Positions 20,113 through 29,787 of a stretch of DNA of 64,000 nucleotides are shown one piece after another. Source of the DNA: Ruminiclostridium hungatei (GTDB lineage: Bacteria > Bacillota > Clostridia > Acetivibrionales > DSM-1351); NCBI RefSeq assembly GCF_002051585.1, contig NZ_MZGX01000031.1, forward strand, positions 1-64,000, in the 5' to 3' direction. Each line of letters starts with the position of its first letter. The stretch's first letter is position 1. The notes under the pieces were generated by a model. It saw only the letters and a list, made by a program, of their open reading frames with translations. It was not told where the DNA came from and searched no databases. Made by a program: the position numbers and the translations under genes.

Positions 20113-21687
20113 TTGAAGAAAAAGTTAAATAAAATAGGAGCTGTCCTGTTAAGCGGAATTATCATGACTGCTTCGCTGCCGCCGGCCAATATGCTTGCAG
20201 CGGCCAATCCGGATTATTCAACGGCCTTTAAGGACTCAATACTTTTCTATGATTCCAATAAATGCGGCAAGGACGTTGCAAAGAACAACTTTTTCGATTG
20301 GAGAGGTGCCTGCCATACTGATGACGGCAGCGATGTGGGACTGGATTTATCCGGCGGCTACCATGATGCCGGTGACCATGTAAAGTTCGGATTGCCGCAG
20401 GGTTATGCAGCAGCAGTTCTGGGCTGGTCCTTATACGAATTCAAGGACGCTTTTGATTCAACCGGAAACACTGGGAAAATGCTGGAACAGTTGAAGTATT
20501 TTACGGATTATTTCCTGAAAAGTCATCCAAGTTCAAATGTATTCTATTACCAGATAGGTGAAGGAAATGAAGACCACACCTACTGGGGCGCTCCGGAAAA
20601 ACAAACAGGCAGGAGGCAGACTTTATACAAGGCTGATTCAAGCAGTCCTGCCTCGGACATACTGGGTGAAACCTCTGCTGCACTTGCACTGATGTACCTG
20701 AATTACAAAAACATTGATTCAACATATGCAAATAAATGCCTGACTGCTGCTAAAGAGCTGTATGCCATGGGTAAGGCAAAAAAAGGTGTTGGCAACGGGC
20801 AATCCTTCTATCAGGCTACCAGCTATGGGGATGACCTGGCCTGGGGCGCTACCTGGCTGTATACCGCAACCGGCGACAGCAGCTATATTGCTGATGCCGA
20901 GGAGTTTATAGTCTTGGGCAATACCATGAATGAAAACAAGCTTCAGGACAAATGGACCATGTGCTGGGATGACATGTACGTGCCCGCTGCCTTAAGGCTG
21001 TCCCAGATAACCGGCAAACAGATTTACAAGGATGCCGTCCAGTTTAATTTCAACTACTGGAAGAACGACCTTGCCAAAACGCCGGGAGGTTTAAAATACC
21101 TGGCTAACTGGGGTGTATTGCGCTATGCGGCGGCAGAATCCATGGTAATGCTGATTGCCTGCAAGAGTAACCCTGACCAGTCCATTCTGAATCTTGCTAA
21201 AAGCCAGATTGATTACATACTGGGCAACAATCCTGCAAACATGTCCTATATCATAGGTTTCGGCAACAAATGGTGCACGCATCCCCATCACAGGGCTGCA
21301 AACGGGTATACCTATGCAAACGGTGACAATATGAAGCCGGCCCAGCATCTGCTCACAGGTGCACTGGTTGGAGGTCCCGACCAGAATGACAGGTTTATGG
21401 ATGACGGCTCCCAGTATCAATATACTGAAGTTGCCATAGATTATAATGCAGGCCTTGTAGGCGCACTGGCAGGTTCTGTCAAGTTTTTCGGCGGAATAGT
21501 AATTCCTTCGAAGAAGGGCGATATAATTGATGATAAGAGTATAGATGCTCTTGATTTGGCCGGCTTGAAGAAATATTTGCTGACTAATGACAGCACTGGC
21601 CTAACCCTTGAAAATGCCGACATGAATGATGACGGTAATATTGACGCCATTGATTTTGCTTTGCTGAAAAAGGCCATTATGAATTAA
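20113..21687 (+). CDS. cel9M: Endoglucanase, GH9-dockerin without CBM (Cel9M type)
   Basis: Secreted family 9 cellulase of 524 residues that lacks any carbohydrate-binding module, as Cel9M does. The GH9 module (about 30-455) has [26 protein letters not shown] and the acid Glu in [11 protein letters not shown]. The C-terminal dockerin has an abnormal first repeat: GDIIDDKSIDALD, where Ile replaces the Asn that normally binds calcium at loop position 3. The second repeat ([13 protein letters not shown]) is normal. Start is probably TTG 20113, eight bases after AGGAG (20100-20104), giving MKKKLNKIG; an in-frame GTG at 20104 overlaps the ribosome-binding site. Confidence 0.92.
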   Translation: MKKKLNKIGAVLLSGIIMTASLPPANMLAAANPDYSTAFKDSILFYDSNKCGKDVAKNNFFDWRGACHTDDGSDVGLDLSGGYHDAGDHVKFGLPQGYAAAVLGWSLYEFKDAFDSTGNTGKMLEQLKYFTDYFLKSHPSSNVFYYQIGEGNEDHTYWGAPEKQTGRRQTLYKADSSSPASDILGETSAALALMYLNYKNIDSTYANKCLTAAKELYAMGKAKKGVGNGQSFYQATSYGDDLAWGATWLYTATGDSSYIADAEEFIVLGNTMNENKLQDKWTMCWDDMYVPAALRLSQITGKQIYKDAVQFNFNYWKNDLAKTPGGLKYLANWGVLRYAAAESMVMLIACKSNPDQSILNLAKSQIDYILGNNPANMSYIIGFGNKWCTHPHHRAANGYTYANGDNMKPAQHLLTGALVGGPDQNDRFMDDGSQYQYTEVAIDYNAGLVGALAGSVKFFGGIVIPSKKGDIIDDKSIDALDLAGLKKYLLTNDSTGLTLENADMNDDGNIDAIDFALLKKAIMN

Positions 21688-21781
21688 AGCCGTAAATAAC
21701 AGTAAAGCAAATTATAGTTGAATCCTGTGGCGAAAAGGCCTTTAGCTCAACACTTTAAAGAGAGCTTCAATGCTTGCATCA

Positions 21782-21831
21782 GCCGGAGCAGTACTTTGTT
21801 TTTGTAAACCTACATAAAGTGCTGTTCCGGC
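21782..21831 (+). terminator. Stem-loop between cel9M and the GH74 gene
   Basis: GCCGGAGCAGTACTTT (21782-21797) pairs over 16 bp, with two G-U pairs, with AAAGTGCTGTTCCGGC (21816-21831) around an 18-base loop, followed by ATTTTAG. The T-run is short, so read-through into the GH74 gene is expected. It lies in the longest gap inside the operon (199 bases), exactly where the GH74 gene departs from the C. cellulolyticum order. Confidence 0.65.
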
Positions 21832-21886
21832 ATTTTAGAATGATTAGCTGCAATTTTATTTTAAGATTTACAAACAGGAGGTCAAT

Positions 21887-24382
21887 ATGAAGGGTAAAAA
21901 GCTTTCAATAGCGTATGTTTTCCTTATATTTGCTCTGATTTTCACGCTGCAGCCTGCTTACACTTTCGCAGCAGTAACGCAGCAGACGTATAACTGGCGC
22001 AATGTAACTATCGGCGGCGGCGGTGGTTTTATTCCCGGAATAGTCTATAATACCACAGAAAAAGGACTTGTATATGCCAGAACGGACATGGGAGGTGCAT
22101 ACCGCCTGGATACAGCTACAAATACCTGGATTCCGCTTACGGATTCCTTTGATTTCAGTGAATACAGCTATTATGGGATTGAGAGTATAGCTACCGATCC
22201 CATCGATACGAACAAGGTATATGCGGCAGCAGGCATGTATACTAACGACTGGCTTCCAAACAAGGGAACAATACTGCGTTCAAAGGATAAAGGAAATACC
22301 TGGGAAAAGACAGAGCTTCCCTTCAAATTCGGAGGAAATAATCCCGGCAGATCCATGGGTGAGCGCCTTGCAATAGATCCCAACAACAATGCCGTTCTTT
22401 ACCTGGGCACAAGATGCGGTAACGGACTATGGAGAAGTACCGACTATGGTGCTACCTGGTCAAAGGTAGACAGCTTTCCTAATCCGGGGACATATATATA
22501 CGATCCCAACTATGACTATTCAAAGGACATAATTGGTGTGGTATGGGTGGCCTTTGACAAAAGCAGCAGTACAAAAGGCACTACCACTAAAAATATTTAT
22601 GTGGGAGTAGCTGATAAGAAAGAGAGCATCTATCAAAGCACTGACGGAGGAAAAACGTGGCAGGCAGTGAAGGGTCAGCCTGCAGGTTATCTGCCCCATC
22701 ATGGCGTATTGAGCTCCAACGGATTCTTATATATTACATACAGTGATTCCTGCGGTCCATATGACGGAGCAAAGGGAGATGTATGGAAATTTGACACTAA
22801 GAACGGAACCTGGACAAGAATAAGCCCTATTCCTTCTACAAAGAGTGACGGCTCCGACAATGGGGACAACTATTTTGGCTATGGAGGTCTGACTATTGAT
22901 GCTCAAAATCCCAATACGATAATGGTTACAAGTCTGGTATCCTGGTGGCCTGACGATATGATATGGAGAAGCCTTGACGGGGGGACAACCTGGAGCAGGA
23001 TTTGGGATTGGGGAAATTACCCTGAGCGCATACTGAAGTATACCCATGACATTTCAGGAGCACCATGGCTGGATTGGGGTGCCGCCTCAAGTACACCCTT
23101 GCCCGAGGTAAAGCCAAAGCTTGGGTGGATGATAGGCGATATAGAAATAGATCCCTTTAATTCGGATAAGATGATGTATGGAACAGGTGCCACCATTTAT
23201 GGGACCGACAACCTGACCGCCTGGGATAAGAATGAGAAAATCAAGCTGACGGTCAAAGCCGCAGGCATTGAGGAAACAGCAGTTCAGGGACTGATAAGTC
23301 CGCCGTCGGGAGCATCTCTCATAAGCTCTCTTGGTGATATTTGCGGCTTCAGGCATGAGAGCCTGGATACAGTTTGTTCAAAAATGATGATTCCTGTATA
23401 TGGAACGACTACAAGTCTGGATTATGCAGAGCTGTCTCCCGGTTTCATGACAATTGCAGCCAAGAGTGAGACAAATGATGTCAGGCGTATTTCCTTCTCT
23501 TATGATGGAGGCAAAAACTGGTTCCAGGCAAGCAATGAACCTTCAAATTCCGTGGGAGGAGGAGTTGTGGCAGCCTCAGCCGATGCCACCTCGGTTGTCT
23601 GGGCACCTGAAAATTCAGTACCCAGTGTAACCACCAATAACGGAAGCTCATGGACAGCTTGTACAGGACTGCCAAGCAATACCTTTGTGGTTTCAGACCG
23701 GGTTAACGGAAAGAAGTATTACGGCTTCAGCAATGGCAGCTTCTATAGAAGCACCGATGGAGGAGTCAAATTCACTGTGACTTCCGCTGCCGGACTTCCT
23801 GCAAATGCAAAAATAAAGGCGGTTCCGGGCGTAGAAGGTGATATATGGCTGGCTGCCCGTGAAGATGGCTTATGGCATTCCACCGACGGCGGAACGGCAT
23901 TTACCCGACTTAATGGTGTTGAAACCGCATATGTTGTCGGCTTTGGCAAAGCTGCCCCGGGAAAGAGTTACCCCGCAATCTATATTACCGGCAAAGTTGA
24001 AGGGGTTACAGGCTTTTTCCGTTCCGATGACGGAGGTGCATCCTTTATCAAAATAAATGACAGCAAGCATAACTATGGTGCTGTTGACTCTGCCATTACA
24101 GGTGATCCCAGAGTGTACGGACGTGTGTACATAGGCACTAACGGGCGTGGTATTGTTTACGGAGATATAGCAGGTTCCACTGAAATACTGCAAGGTGATC
24201 TTAACGGTGATAAAGCTGTGGATGCGCTGGATTTGGCCCTGATGAAAAGCTATCTGCTGGGAAAAATAGTGGATTTCCCCGTTGTGGACGGCCTGAAAGC
24301 GGCAGATATGAATAAGGACAACAGTATAGACTCACTTGACTATGCCGCCTTAAAGATATATTTGCTGCAAGTACCCAACTGA
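21887..24382 (+). CDS. Xyloglucanase, GH74 with C-terminal dockerin
   Basis: Secreted endo-xyloglucanase of family 74, 831 residues. A signal peptide (to about residue 27, YTFAA) precedes two seven-bladed propeller domains (about 30-760) with many SxDxGxTW blade motifs, for example SKDKGNTW, STDYGATW, SLDGGTTW and SYDGGKNW. The ARTDMGGAY motif near residue 65 carries one of the two catalytic Asp residues known in the family. The dockerin begins near 770 (GDLNGDKAVDALD). ATG 21887 follows CAGGAGGT. GH74 breaks the xyloglucan backbone coating cellulose, which suits its place between cellulases and the pectin lyase. I do not know this gene in the C. cellulolyticum cip-cel cluster, so it may be an insertion. 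Confidence 0.92.
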   Translation: MKGKKLSIAYVFLIFALIFTLQPAYTFAAVTQQTYNWRNVTIGGGGGFIPGIVYNTTEKGLVYARTDMGGAYRLDTATNTWIPLTDSFDFSEYSYYGIESIATDPIDTNKVYAAAGMYTNDWLPNKGTILRSKDKGNTWEKTELPFKFGGNNPGRSMGERLAIDPNNNAVLYLGTRCGNGLWRSTDYGATWSKVDSFPNPGTYIYDPNYDYSKDIIGVVWVAFDKSSSTKGTTTKNIYVGVADKKESIYQSTDGGKTWQAVKGQPAGYLPHHGVLSSNGFLYITYSDSCGPYDGAKGDVWKFDTKNGTWTRISPIPSTKSDGSDNGDNYFGYGGLTIDAQNPNTIMVTSLVSWWPDDMIWRSLDGGTTWSRIWDWGNYPERILKYTHDISGAPWLDWGAASSTPLPEVKPKLGWMIGDIEIDPFNSDKMMYGTGATIYGTDNLTAWDKNEKIKLTVKAAGIEETAVQGLISPPSGASLISSLGDICGFRHESLDTVCSKMMIPVYGTTTSLDYAELSPGFMTIAAKSETNDVRRISFSYDGGKNWFQASNEPSNSVGGGVVAASADATSVVWAPENSVPSVTTNNGSSWTACTGLPSNTFVVSDRVNGKKYYGFSNGSFYRSTDGGVKFTVTSAAGLPANAKIKAVPGVEGDIWLAAREDGLWHSTDGGTAFTRLNGVETAYVVGFGKAAPGKSYPAIYITGKVEGVTGFFRSDDGGASFIKINDSKHNYGAVDSAITGDPRVYGRVYIGTNGRGIVYGDIAGSTEILQGDLNGDKAVDALDLALMKSYLLGKIVDFPVVDGLKAADMNKDNSIDSLDYAALKIYLLQVPN

Positions 24383-24466
24383 TAAGAATTCCTTGGCTGA
24401 TAAAGGCCTTGCCGGTGTGAAAAGGCCAAGCAGGCTAAAATAATATATCAATATGGAGGCTGTTTT

Positions 24467-26497
24467 ATGTTTAAAAGATTCCTGATATGTTTTTTGCTCG
24501 CCTCACAGGTATTATGTTTCTGTATGCCGCAGAATGCGGCTAAGGCTGCAGGACAGAGGCAGATGGAATACCTTGACCGCGGCATGGTCGCTGTAAAAAC
24601 AAGTAATGGTGTTTTTATCAGTTGGAGAATGCTGGGAACCGACCCGGCGGATATTGCCTTTAACCTTTACAGAGACGGAAGTAAAGTCAATACGTCTTTA
24701 ATTAATAAGGCAACAAGCTTCCTTGATACCGCAGGTACATTAAATTCAAAGTATTATGTATGCGTGGTTAAAAACGGTATTGAACTGGACAGATCGGAGA
24801 GTACCGGTGTTCTGGCACAAAACTATCTTTCTCTGGCTCTGAACGTGCCGGCATCTGGAACCACCAAATCGGGCGAAAGCTATTCCTATAGTGCCAATGA
24901 CTGTTCTGTGGGTGACCTTGACGGGGACGGGCAGTATGAAATAATCGTAAAATGGGATCCGTCCAATTCAAAGGACAACTCTCAAAGCGGGTATACGGGA
25001 AACGTGTATCTGGATGCTTACAAACTAAACGGCAGGTTGCTGTGGAGAATTGACCTGGGCAGGAATATAAGGGCAGGAGCTCATTATACGCAGTTTATGG
25101 TATACGACCTGGATGGTGACGGAAAGGCGGAGCTTGCCTGCAAAACCGCCGACGGCACAAAGGATGGCAAGGGTACTGTGATTGGCAATGCCAGCGCGGA
25201 CTATACCAATTCCAGCGGATACATATTGTCAGGACCGGAGTACCTTACTATATTCAACGGGGAGACGGGAGCAGCCCTGACCACTGTCAGCTACGAGCCG
25301 GCAAGGGGAAGTGTCGCTTCATGGGGTGATAACTACGGAAACCGTGTAGACCGTTTTCTTGCCTGTATTGCCTACCTGGACGGGGTAAGGCCGAGTCTGG
25401 TGATGTGCCGGGGCTACTATACAAGGTCTGTGCTTGTTGCATACAACTGGAGGGAGGGAAAACTGTCAAAACAATGGACCTTCGACAGCAGTACGTCAGG
25501 CTACTCCGATTATGCGGGACAAGGCAACCACAATCTCAGTGTGGGTGATGTGGACAGTGACGGCAGGGATGAAATCATCTATGGGGCCTGTGCCATTGAT
25601 GACAACGGAAAAGGTTTGTACACAACCAAACTGAACCATGGTGATGCCCTTCACCTGTCGGATATGAACCCGGACAGACCCGGGCTTGAGGTGTGGCAAT
25701 GTCATGAAACGGCATCAAGTGCTTCCGCGGGAGAATTCCGGGACGCAAAAACCGGACAGCTTATCTGGGGGCTCCCAGGAACCGATGATACCGGAAGAGC
25801 ACTGGCTTTGGACATCGATCCCCGCTATAAGGGCTTTGAATTATGGACCTCCAGCAGTGACGGCGTTTACAGTATAAACAAGACCCGGATTTCTACTGCC
25901 AAACCTACAATTAATTTTGGCATCTGGTGGGACGGAGATTTGAGCCGGGAGCTGCTTGACGGGAATAAAATTGATAAGTGGGATTACTCAAGCAGTACCT
26001 TGAAAAGACTGCTCACTGCAACGGAATGCTCCTCCAATAACTCCACCAAGGCAAATCCCTGCCTAAGTGCTGATATTCTTGGTGATTGGAGAGAGGAAGT
26101 CATATGGAGGACAACAGACAATAAGTACCTACATATCTATACTTCTACAGAAGCCACCGTCAACAAGCTTTATACACTTATGCATGACCCTCAGTACAGG
26201 CTGAGTATAGCTTGGCAAAATGTTGCCTATAACCAGCCTCCACATACCGGCTTCTATCTTGGAAACGATATGGCCCAAGCACCGGTGCCGGCTATATATA
26301 CTCCGCAGCCGGCCAGTGCAGTCGTGACCGGTGATGTAAACGGTGACGGCCAGGTGGATGCATTGGATTTGGCAGTGCTTAAGCAGTATTTGCTGAATTC
26401 AGATGTAAAAATAAATCAAGAGAATGCGGACCTGAATTCTGATAAAGACATCAATGCCCTTGATTTTGCCATGCTTAAAATGAAATTGTTAAACTAA
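24467..26497 (+). CDS. rgl11Y: Rhamnogalacturonan lyase, PL11 with dockerin
   Basis: Secreted rhamnogalacturonan lyase of polysaccharide lyase family 11, 676 residues. The signal peptide ends near residue 27. The catalytic propeller (about 30-610) shows family features: [10 protein letters not shown] at the start, several calcium-binding loops of the DLDGDGxxE type ([48 protein letters not shown]) and the late [12 protein letters not shown] motif. A type I dockerin starts near 620 ([13 protein letters not shown]). ATG 24467 follows ATGGAGGC. It corresponds to rgl11Y, the next-to-last gene of the C. cellulolyticum operon. Confidence 0.93.
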   Translation: MFKRFLICFLLASQVLCFCMPQNAAKAAGQRQMEYLDRGMVAVKTSNGVFISWRMLGTDPADIAFNLYRDGSKVNTSLINKATSFLDTAGTLNSKYYVCVVKNGIELDRSESTGVLAQNYLSLALNVPASGTTKSGESYSYSANDCSVGDLDGDGQYEIIVKWDPSNSKDNSQSGYTGNVYLDAYKLNGRLLWRIDLGRNIRAGAHYTQFMVYDLDGDGKAELACKTADGTKDGKGTVIGNASADYTNSSGYILSGPEYLTIFNGETGAALTTVSYEPARGSVASWGDNYGNRVDRFLACIAYLDGVRPSLVMCRGYYTRSVLVAYNWREGKLSKQWTFDSSTSGYSDYAGQGNHNLSVGDVDSDGRDEIIYGACAIDDNGKGLYTTKLNHGDALHLSDMNPDRPGLEVWQCHETASSASAGEFRDAKTGQLIWGLPGTDDTGRALALDIDPRYKGFELWTSSSDGVYSINKTRISTAKPTINFGIWWDGDLSRELLDGNKIDKWDYSSSTLKRLLTATECSSNNSTKANPCLSADILGDWREEVIWRTTDNKYLHIYTSTEATVNKLYTLMHDPQYRLSIAWQNVAYNQPPHTGFYLGNDMAQAPVPAIYTPQPASAVVTGDVNGDGQVDALDLAVLKQYLLNSDVKINQENADLNSDKDINALDFAMLKMKLLN

Positions 26498-26537
26498 ACT
26501 AAAACAGGTTATTTATATGAAGGGAGATTGAAATAAT

Positions 26538-28148
26538 ATGATTAAATTAAAGAGAGTTATTTCTCTGCTATGTGTGTTTGCAGTACTGACAGCATTTATG
26601 TTCGCAGGAACATTTACTGTAAATGCAGCCAATACCAATAATGATGACTGGCTGCATTGCAAGGGCGACAAAATCTATGACATGAATGGAAACGAGGTTT
26701 GGCTTACAGGAGCGAACTGGTTTGGTTTCAATTGCAGCGAGAACGTATTCCACGGTGCCTGGTATGATGTTAAAACAATTCTCACCAGTGTTGCCGACAG
26801 AGGTATCGGCTTATTGAGAATACCTATTTCAACCGAGCTGCTGTACAGTTGGATGGCTGGAACCCCCAACAAGGTTTCCAGTGTCACAGCCGCCAATAAC
26901 CCTCCTTATCATGTTTGCAATCCGGATTTCTATGACACTGCCACCGGCAAGACCAAGAACAGCATGGAAATATTCGATATAATCATGGGTTACTGCAAGG
27001 AACTTGGCATAAAGGTTATGATAGATGTACACAGTCCTGATGCAAACAACTCAGGTCACATGTACCCCCTTTGGTATGGACTGACCACTCCTACAGCAGG
27101 TGTAATTACTACACAGAAATGGATAGATACTCTGGTGTGGCTGGCCAATAAATATAAGAATGACGATACCATCCTGGCTTTTGATTTAAAGAATGAGCCT
27201 CACGGAAAACGCGGCTATACTGGTGGTACTGCTCCTTCAGACATGGCAAAATGGGATAATTCCACAGATGAAAACAACTGGAAATATGCCGCTGAAAAAT
27301 GTTCCAAGGCAATACTGGCAGTAAATCCAAAACTGTTAATGGTAATTGAAGGTGTTGAGCAATATCCTAAAACCGAAAAAGGCTATACCTATGACACACC
27401 GGATGTCTGGGGTGCGTCAGGAGACGCTGCTCCCTGGCATGGTGCCTGGTGGGGAGGAAACTTAAGAGGGGTAAAGGATTATCCTGTAAATCTGGGTGCG
27501 TTAAACAGCCAGATTGTATACTCGCCACATGATTACGGTCCGTCAGTATATAACCAGACATGGTTTGACAAGGATTTTACAACACAGACACTCCTTGACG
27601 ATTACTGGTATGACTCCTGGGCATACATTGATGATAAGGGAATTGCGCCGCTTCTTATAGGCGAGTGGGGCGGACACATGGATGCCGGAAAGAATCAAAA
27701 ATGGATGACCTTATTGAGAGATTACATGGTCAAAAACCGTATAAGTCATACATTCTGGTGTATTAATCCAAATTCCGGAGATACAGGCGGATTGATAGGA
27801 AATGACTGGGCAACCTGGGATGAGGCAAAATATGCATTATTAAAGCCTGCATTATGGCAGGCAAACGGAAAATTCATCGGACTGGATCATCAGATACCGC
27901 TGGGTTCCAAGGGAATCTCATTGAACCAGTATTATGGCGGGACCATACCTGATCCTGATCCCGATCCGGTTCTTCTGGGAGATGCCAATGAGGACGGAGC
28001 TGTAGACATTCTGGATTGCGCGCTTATCAAGCAGTACATACTCAATCCTGAGACAAAGATCAACAAAAAGAATGCAGATATGAATTCTGACGGAGAAATA
28101 GACGCACTGGATTTCGCAGCGCTTAAGGCACAGTTGCTTAAAGGATGA
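26538..28148 (+). CDS. cel5N: Endoglucanase, GH5 with C-terminal dockerin
   Basis: Secreted endo-1,4-beta-glucanase of family 5, 536 residues. A signal peptide (to about residue 31, TVNAA) precedes the TIM barrel (about 37-440), with the acid/base Glu in FDLKNEPHGK (about 220) and the nucleophile Glu in LLIGEWGGH (about 375). After a DPDPDPD linker comes a type I dockerin from about 478. Its first repeat reads GDANEDGAVDILD, so the recognition pair is Ile-Leu instead of the Ala-Leu seen in most dockerins here. ATG 26538 follows AAGGGAGA. It is the last gene of the operon and is followed by a terminator. Confidence 0.93.
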   Translation: MIKLKRVISLLCVFAVLTAFMFAGTFTVNAANTNNDDWLHCKGDKIYDMNGNEVWLTGANWFGFNCSENVFHGAWYDVKTILTSVADRGIGLLRIPISTELLYSWMAGTPNKVSSVTAANNPPYHVCNPDFYDTATGKTKNSMEIFDIIMGYCKELGIKVMIDVHSPDANNSGHMYPLWYGLTTPTAGVITTQKWIDTLVWLANKYKNDDTILAFDLKNEPHGKRGYTGGTAPSDMAKWDNSTDENNWKYAAEKCSKAILAVNPKLLMVIEGVEQYPKTEKGYTYDTPDVWGASGDAAPWHGAWWGGNLRGVKDYPVNLGALNSQIVYSPHDYGPSVYNQTWFDKDFTTQTLLDDYWYDSWAYIDDKGIAPLLIGEWGGHMDAGKNQKWMTLLRDYMVKNRISHTFWCINPNSGDTGGLIGNDWATWDEAKYALLKPALWQANGKFIGLDHQIPLGSKGISLNQYYGGTIPDPDPDPVLLGDANEDGAVDILDCALIKQYILNPETKINKKNADMNSDGEIDALDFAALKAQLLKG

Positions 28149-28214
28149 CAATGACCAGTAAAATGTAAGTCTGCCGGCGGAGCTCTATAAACGCCGGTCA
28201 CATAAATATCATGC

Positions 28215-28252
28215 AAGAGGGTGTATGCCGAATTTACGGTATACACCCTCTT
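28215..28252 (+). terminator. Rho-independent terminator of the cip-cel operon
   Basis: AAGAGGGTGTATGCCG (28215-28230) pairs over 16 bp, with one G-U, with CGGTATACACCCTCTT (28237-28252) around loop AATTTA, followed by CAAGTTTT. A smaller hairpin, CCGGCG (28174-28179) with CGCCGG (28192-28197), precedes it. It separates the operon from convergent genes on the - strand. Confidence 0.85.
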
Positions 28253-28270
28253 CAAGTTTTGTGCAAATAA

Positions 28271-29003
28271 CTAATGATAATAACCACATATGGTACATAC
28301 ACCAGTAGTTGGTGAGCAACTTTCAATTTTGTAGCCATCGCATACAGTGCAATATCTCATATGTACCGAAACACTTGAGGGATAACCGGGAACGGTTTTG
28401 TATGCCCATGAATAATGATAAGTATGCAGTCCAGTAATCACATTGAATCCTTTAACATCCTGAGTAGTAGGTGCTGTTGCGAAACGCTGCTCCATTCCGC
28501 ACATTAATTTATCATAATTACCAGTATCATATATATCACCTAGTCCGAAAGCATGACCAAATTCATGAGCTGCAGTTACTGCGGTAAAGGAATAATAACG
28601 ATTAAATTTGATTTTCCAAAATGTAAGATGACCAGATGAATTAGCATATTGATTATAAAAGAGTGCAATAATAGAATCTTTAGGTACTTCATAAGTATGT
28701 ATAGTACCTATCCCGGATGAACTTTCACTTATATTTCCATAACTACTCCATTTACTTGTTACTTGCTCCGTTTCTTATTATGTTTTTGTATGTGTCAGTC
28801 ATGTTTCTATCATTTGAATCAAACTTATATGTGGTGCTGTTTGATTGAGAATGACAATTTTCGAGTATACTCCATCCGCACAATTCGCCCCATTCAATTA
28901 TTCCAGACTGATTAGATGGGTGTGCAAAAATTGGGTAATTACTAATTACAAATATTATAAATACAATGACTAACAGTTTGAATTTCGTAATTCTCTTTTT
29001 CAT
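28271..29003 (-). pseudogene. Secreted zinc metalloprotease, interrupted by a frameshift
   Basis: Two overlapping - strand frames form one protein. The first (29003 down to the stop at 28752-28754) has a signal peptide (MKKRITKFKLLVIVFIIF) and ends NGASNK. The second continues with WSSYGNIS and carries TAAHEFGHAFGLGD, the HExxHxxGxxD zinc site of metzincins, then a Cys-rich tail with CTVC and CTIC pairs. One extra base near 28754 (in AACAAGTAAATGG, - strand) explains the break. It overlaps the stop of the upstream lipoprotein gene (GTGA), so the two are probably co-transcribed. It could be a real pseudogene, a programmed shift or a sequencing error. Confidence 0.7.
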
Positions 29004-29011
29004 TATAACCC

Positions 29012-29698
29012 TCACTTATTTTTTTGTTTTTCAATTAACTTCTCCATTTTTTCTAAATCATAGGTTTCGTCAAAAACGTCATGTGGACTTGAGAAAAACA
29101 ATACAGGATTATCAGTAGTAATATTCTTAAGCAGAGTGCTTTTAATTTTACTGTTATCAGCCGTTACTTTCGCTTCCGATAATTCAGGACAATTACCAAC
29201 CTGTTTTACAACATAGTCGCGCCCGTCGGAGTTTACAATTCTGAATATACCGGTGTGTGCACCTAATATGTAGTAAACATCTCCATAGCCTTCCATTTCC
29301 GCCTTTGCAAGATATAGTATTAATCTGTCATTAATTTTGAATAAAGGATTATCCTTGATAGTGTAATTTGAATTACCTGTCTGTATCAGATTTATTTCTT
29401 TAAGGTTATTGTTTACGTTGTTTTTGTATGTTTTTTCCAATTTTGCTTTAAATATTGTTCTTTCTAATTCCTCGTCAACCTCACCAAGCCATTCAGTAAT
29501 CTTAATTTGTGCTATAATATCTGCTTCCTTGTATGATTCATCAAAATTGAAGCCTATAACGCTGGCGGACATTTGGCCCTTAAGGCCTATCTGATGCGGG
29601 GTATCCTTAATGGCTTGTTCCTTTTCTATACTACCACACCCACTTAATGTCAGTATCGAAACAGAAAACAAAATTAAGAAACTAAGAATTTTCTTCAT
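29012..29698 (-). CDS. Lipoprotein of unknown function
   Basis: 228-residue protein with a clear lipoprotein signal (MKKILSFLILFSVSILTLSGC; lipobox LSGC, Cys at residue 21), so it should be tethered to the outer face of the membrane. The rest is a soluble domain rich in charged residues (DIIAQIKITEWLGEVDEELERTIFKAK) that I do not recognise. Its 3' end overlaps the start region of the frame-shifted metalloprotease gene, which suggests translational coupling and a shared function, perhaps proteolysis or peptide handling at the surface. Both are transcribed against the cip-cel operon. Confidence 0.75.
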   Translation of the reverse strand: MKKILSFLILFSVSILTLSGCGSIEKEQAIKDTPHQIGLKGQMSASVIGFNFDESYKEADIIAQIKITEWLGEVDEELERTIFKAKLEKTYKNNVNNNLKEINLIQTGNSNYTIKDNPLFKINDRLILYLAKAEMEGYGDVYYILGAHTGIFRIVNSDGRDYVVKQVGNCPELSEAKVTADNSKIKSTLLKNITTDNPVLFFSSPHDVFDETYDLEKMEKLIEKQKNK

Positions 29699-29787
29699 TT
29701 GCCTTTGCCTCTCAAAAGTATATTTTCATATAAAAGTGCAACAATAGTTTGATGCAGGGGCTTAAGTTAATGACATGGATGTTCCTA

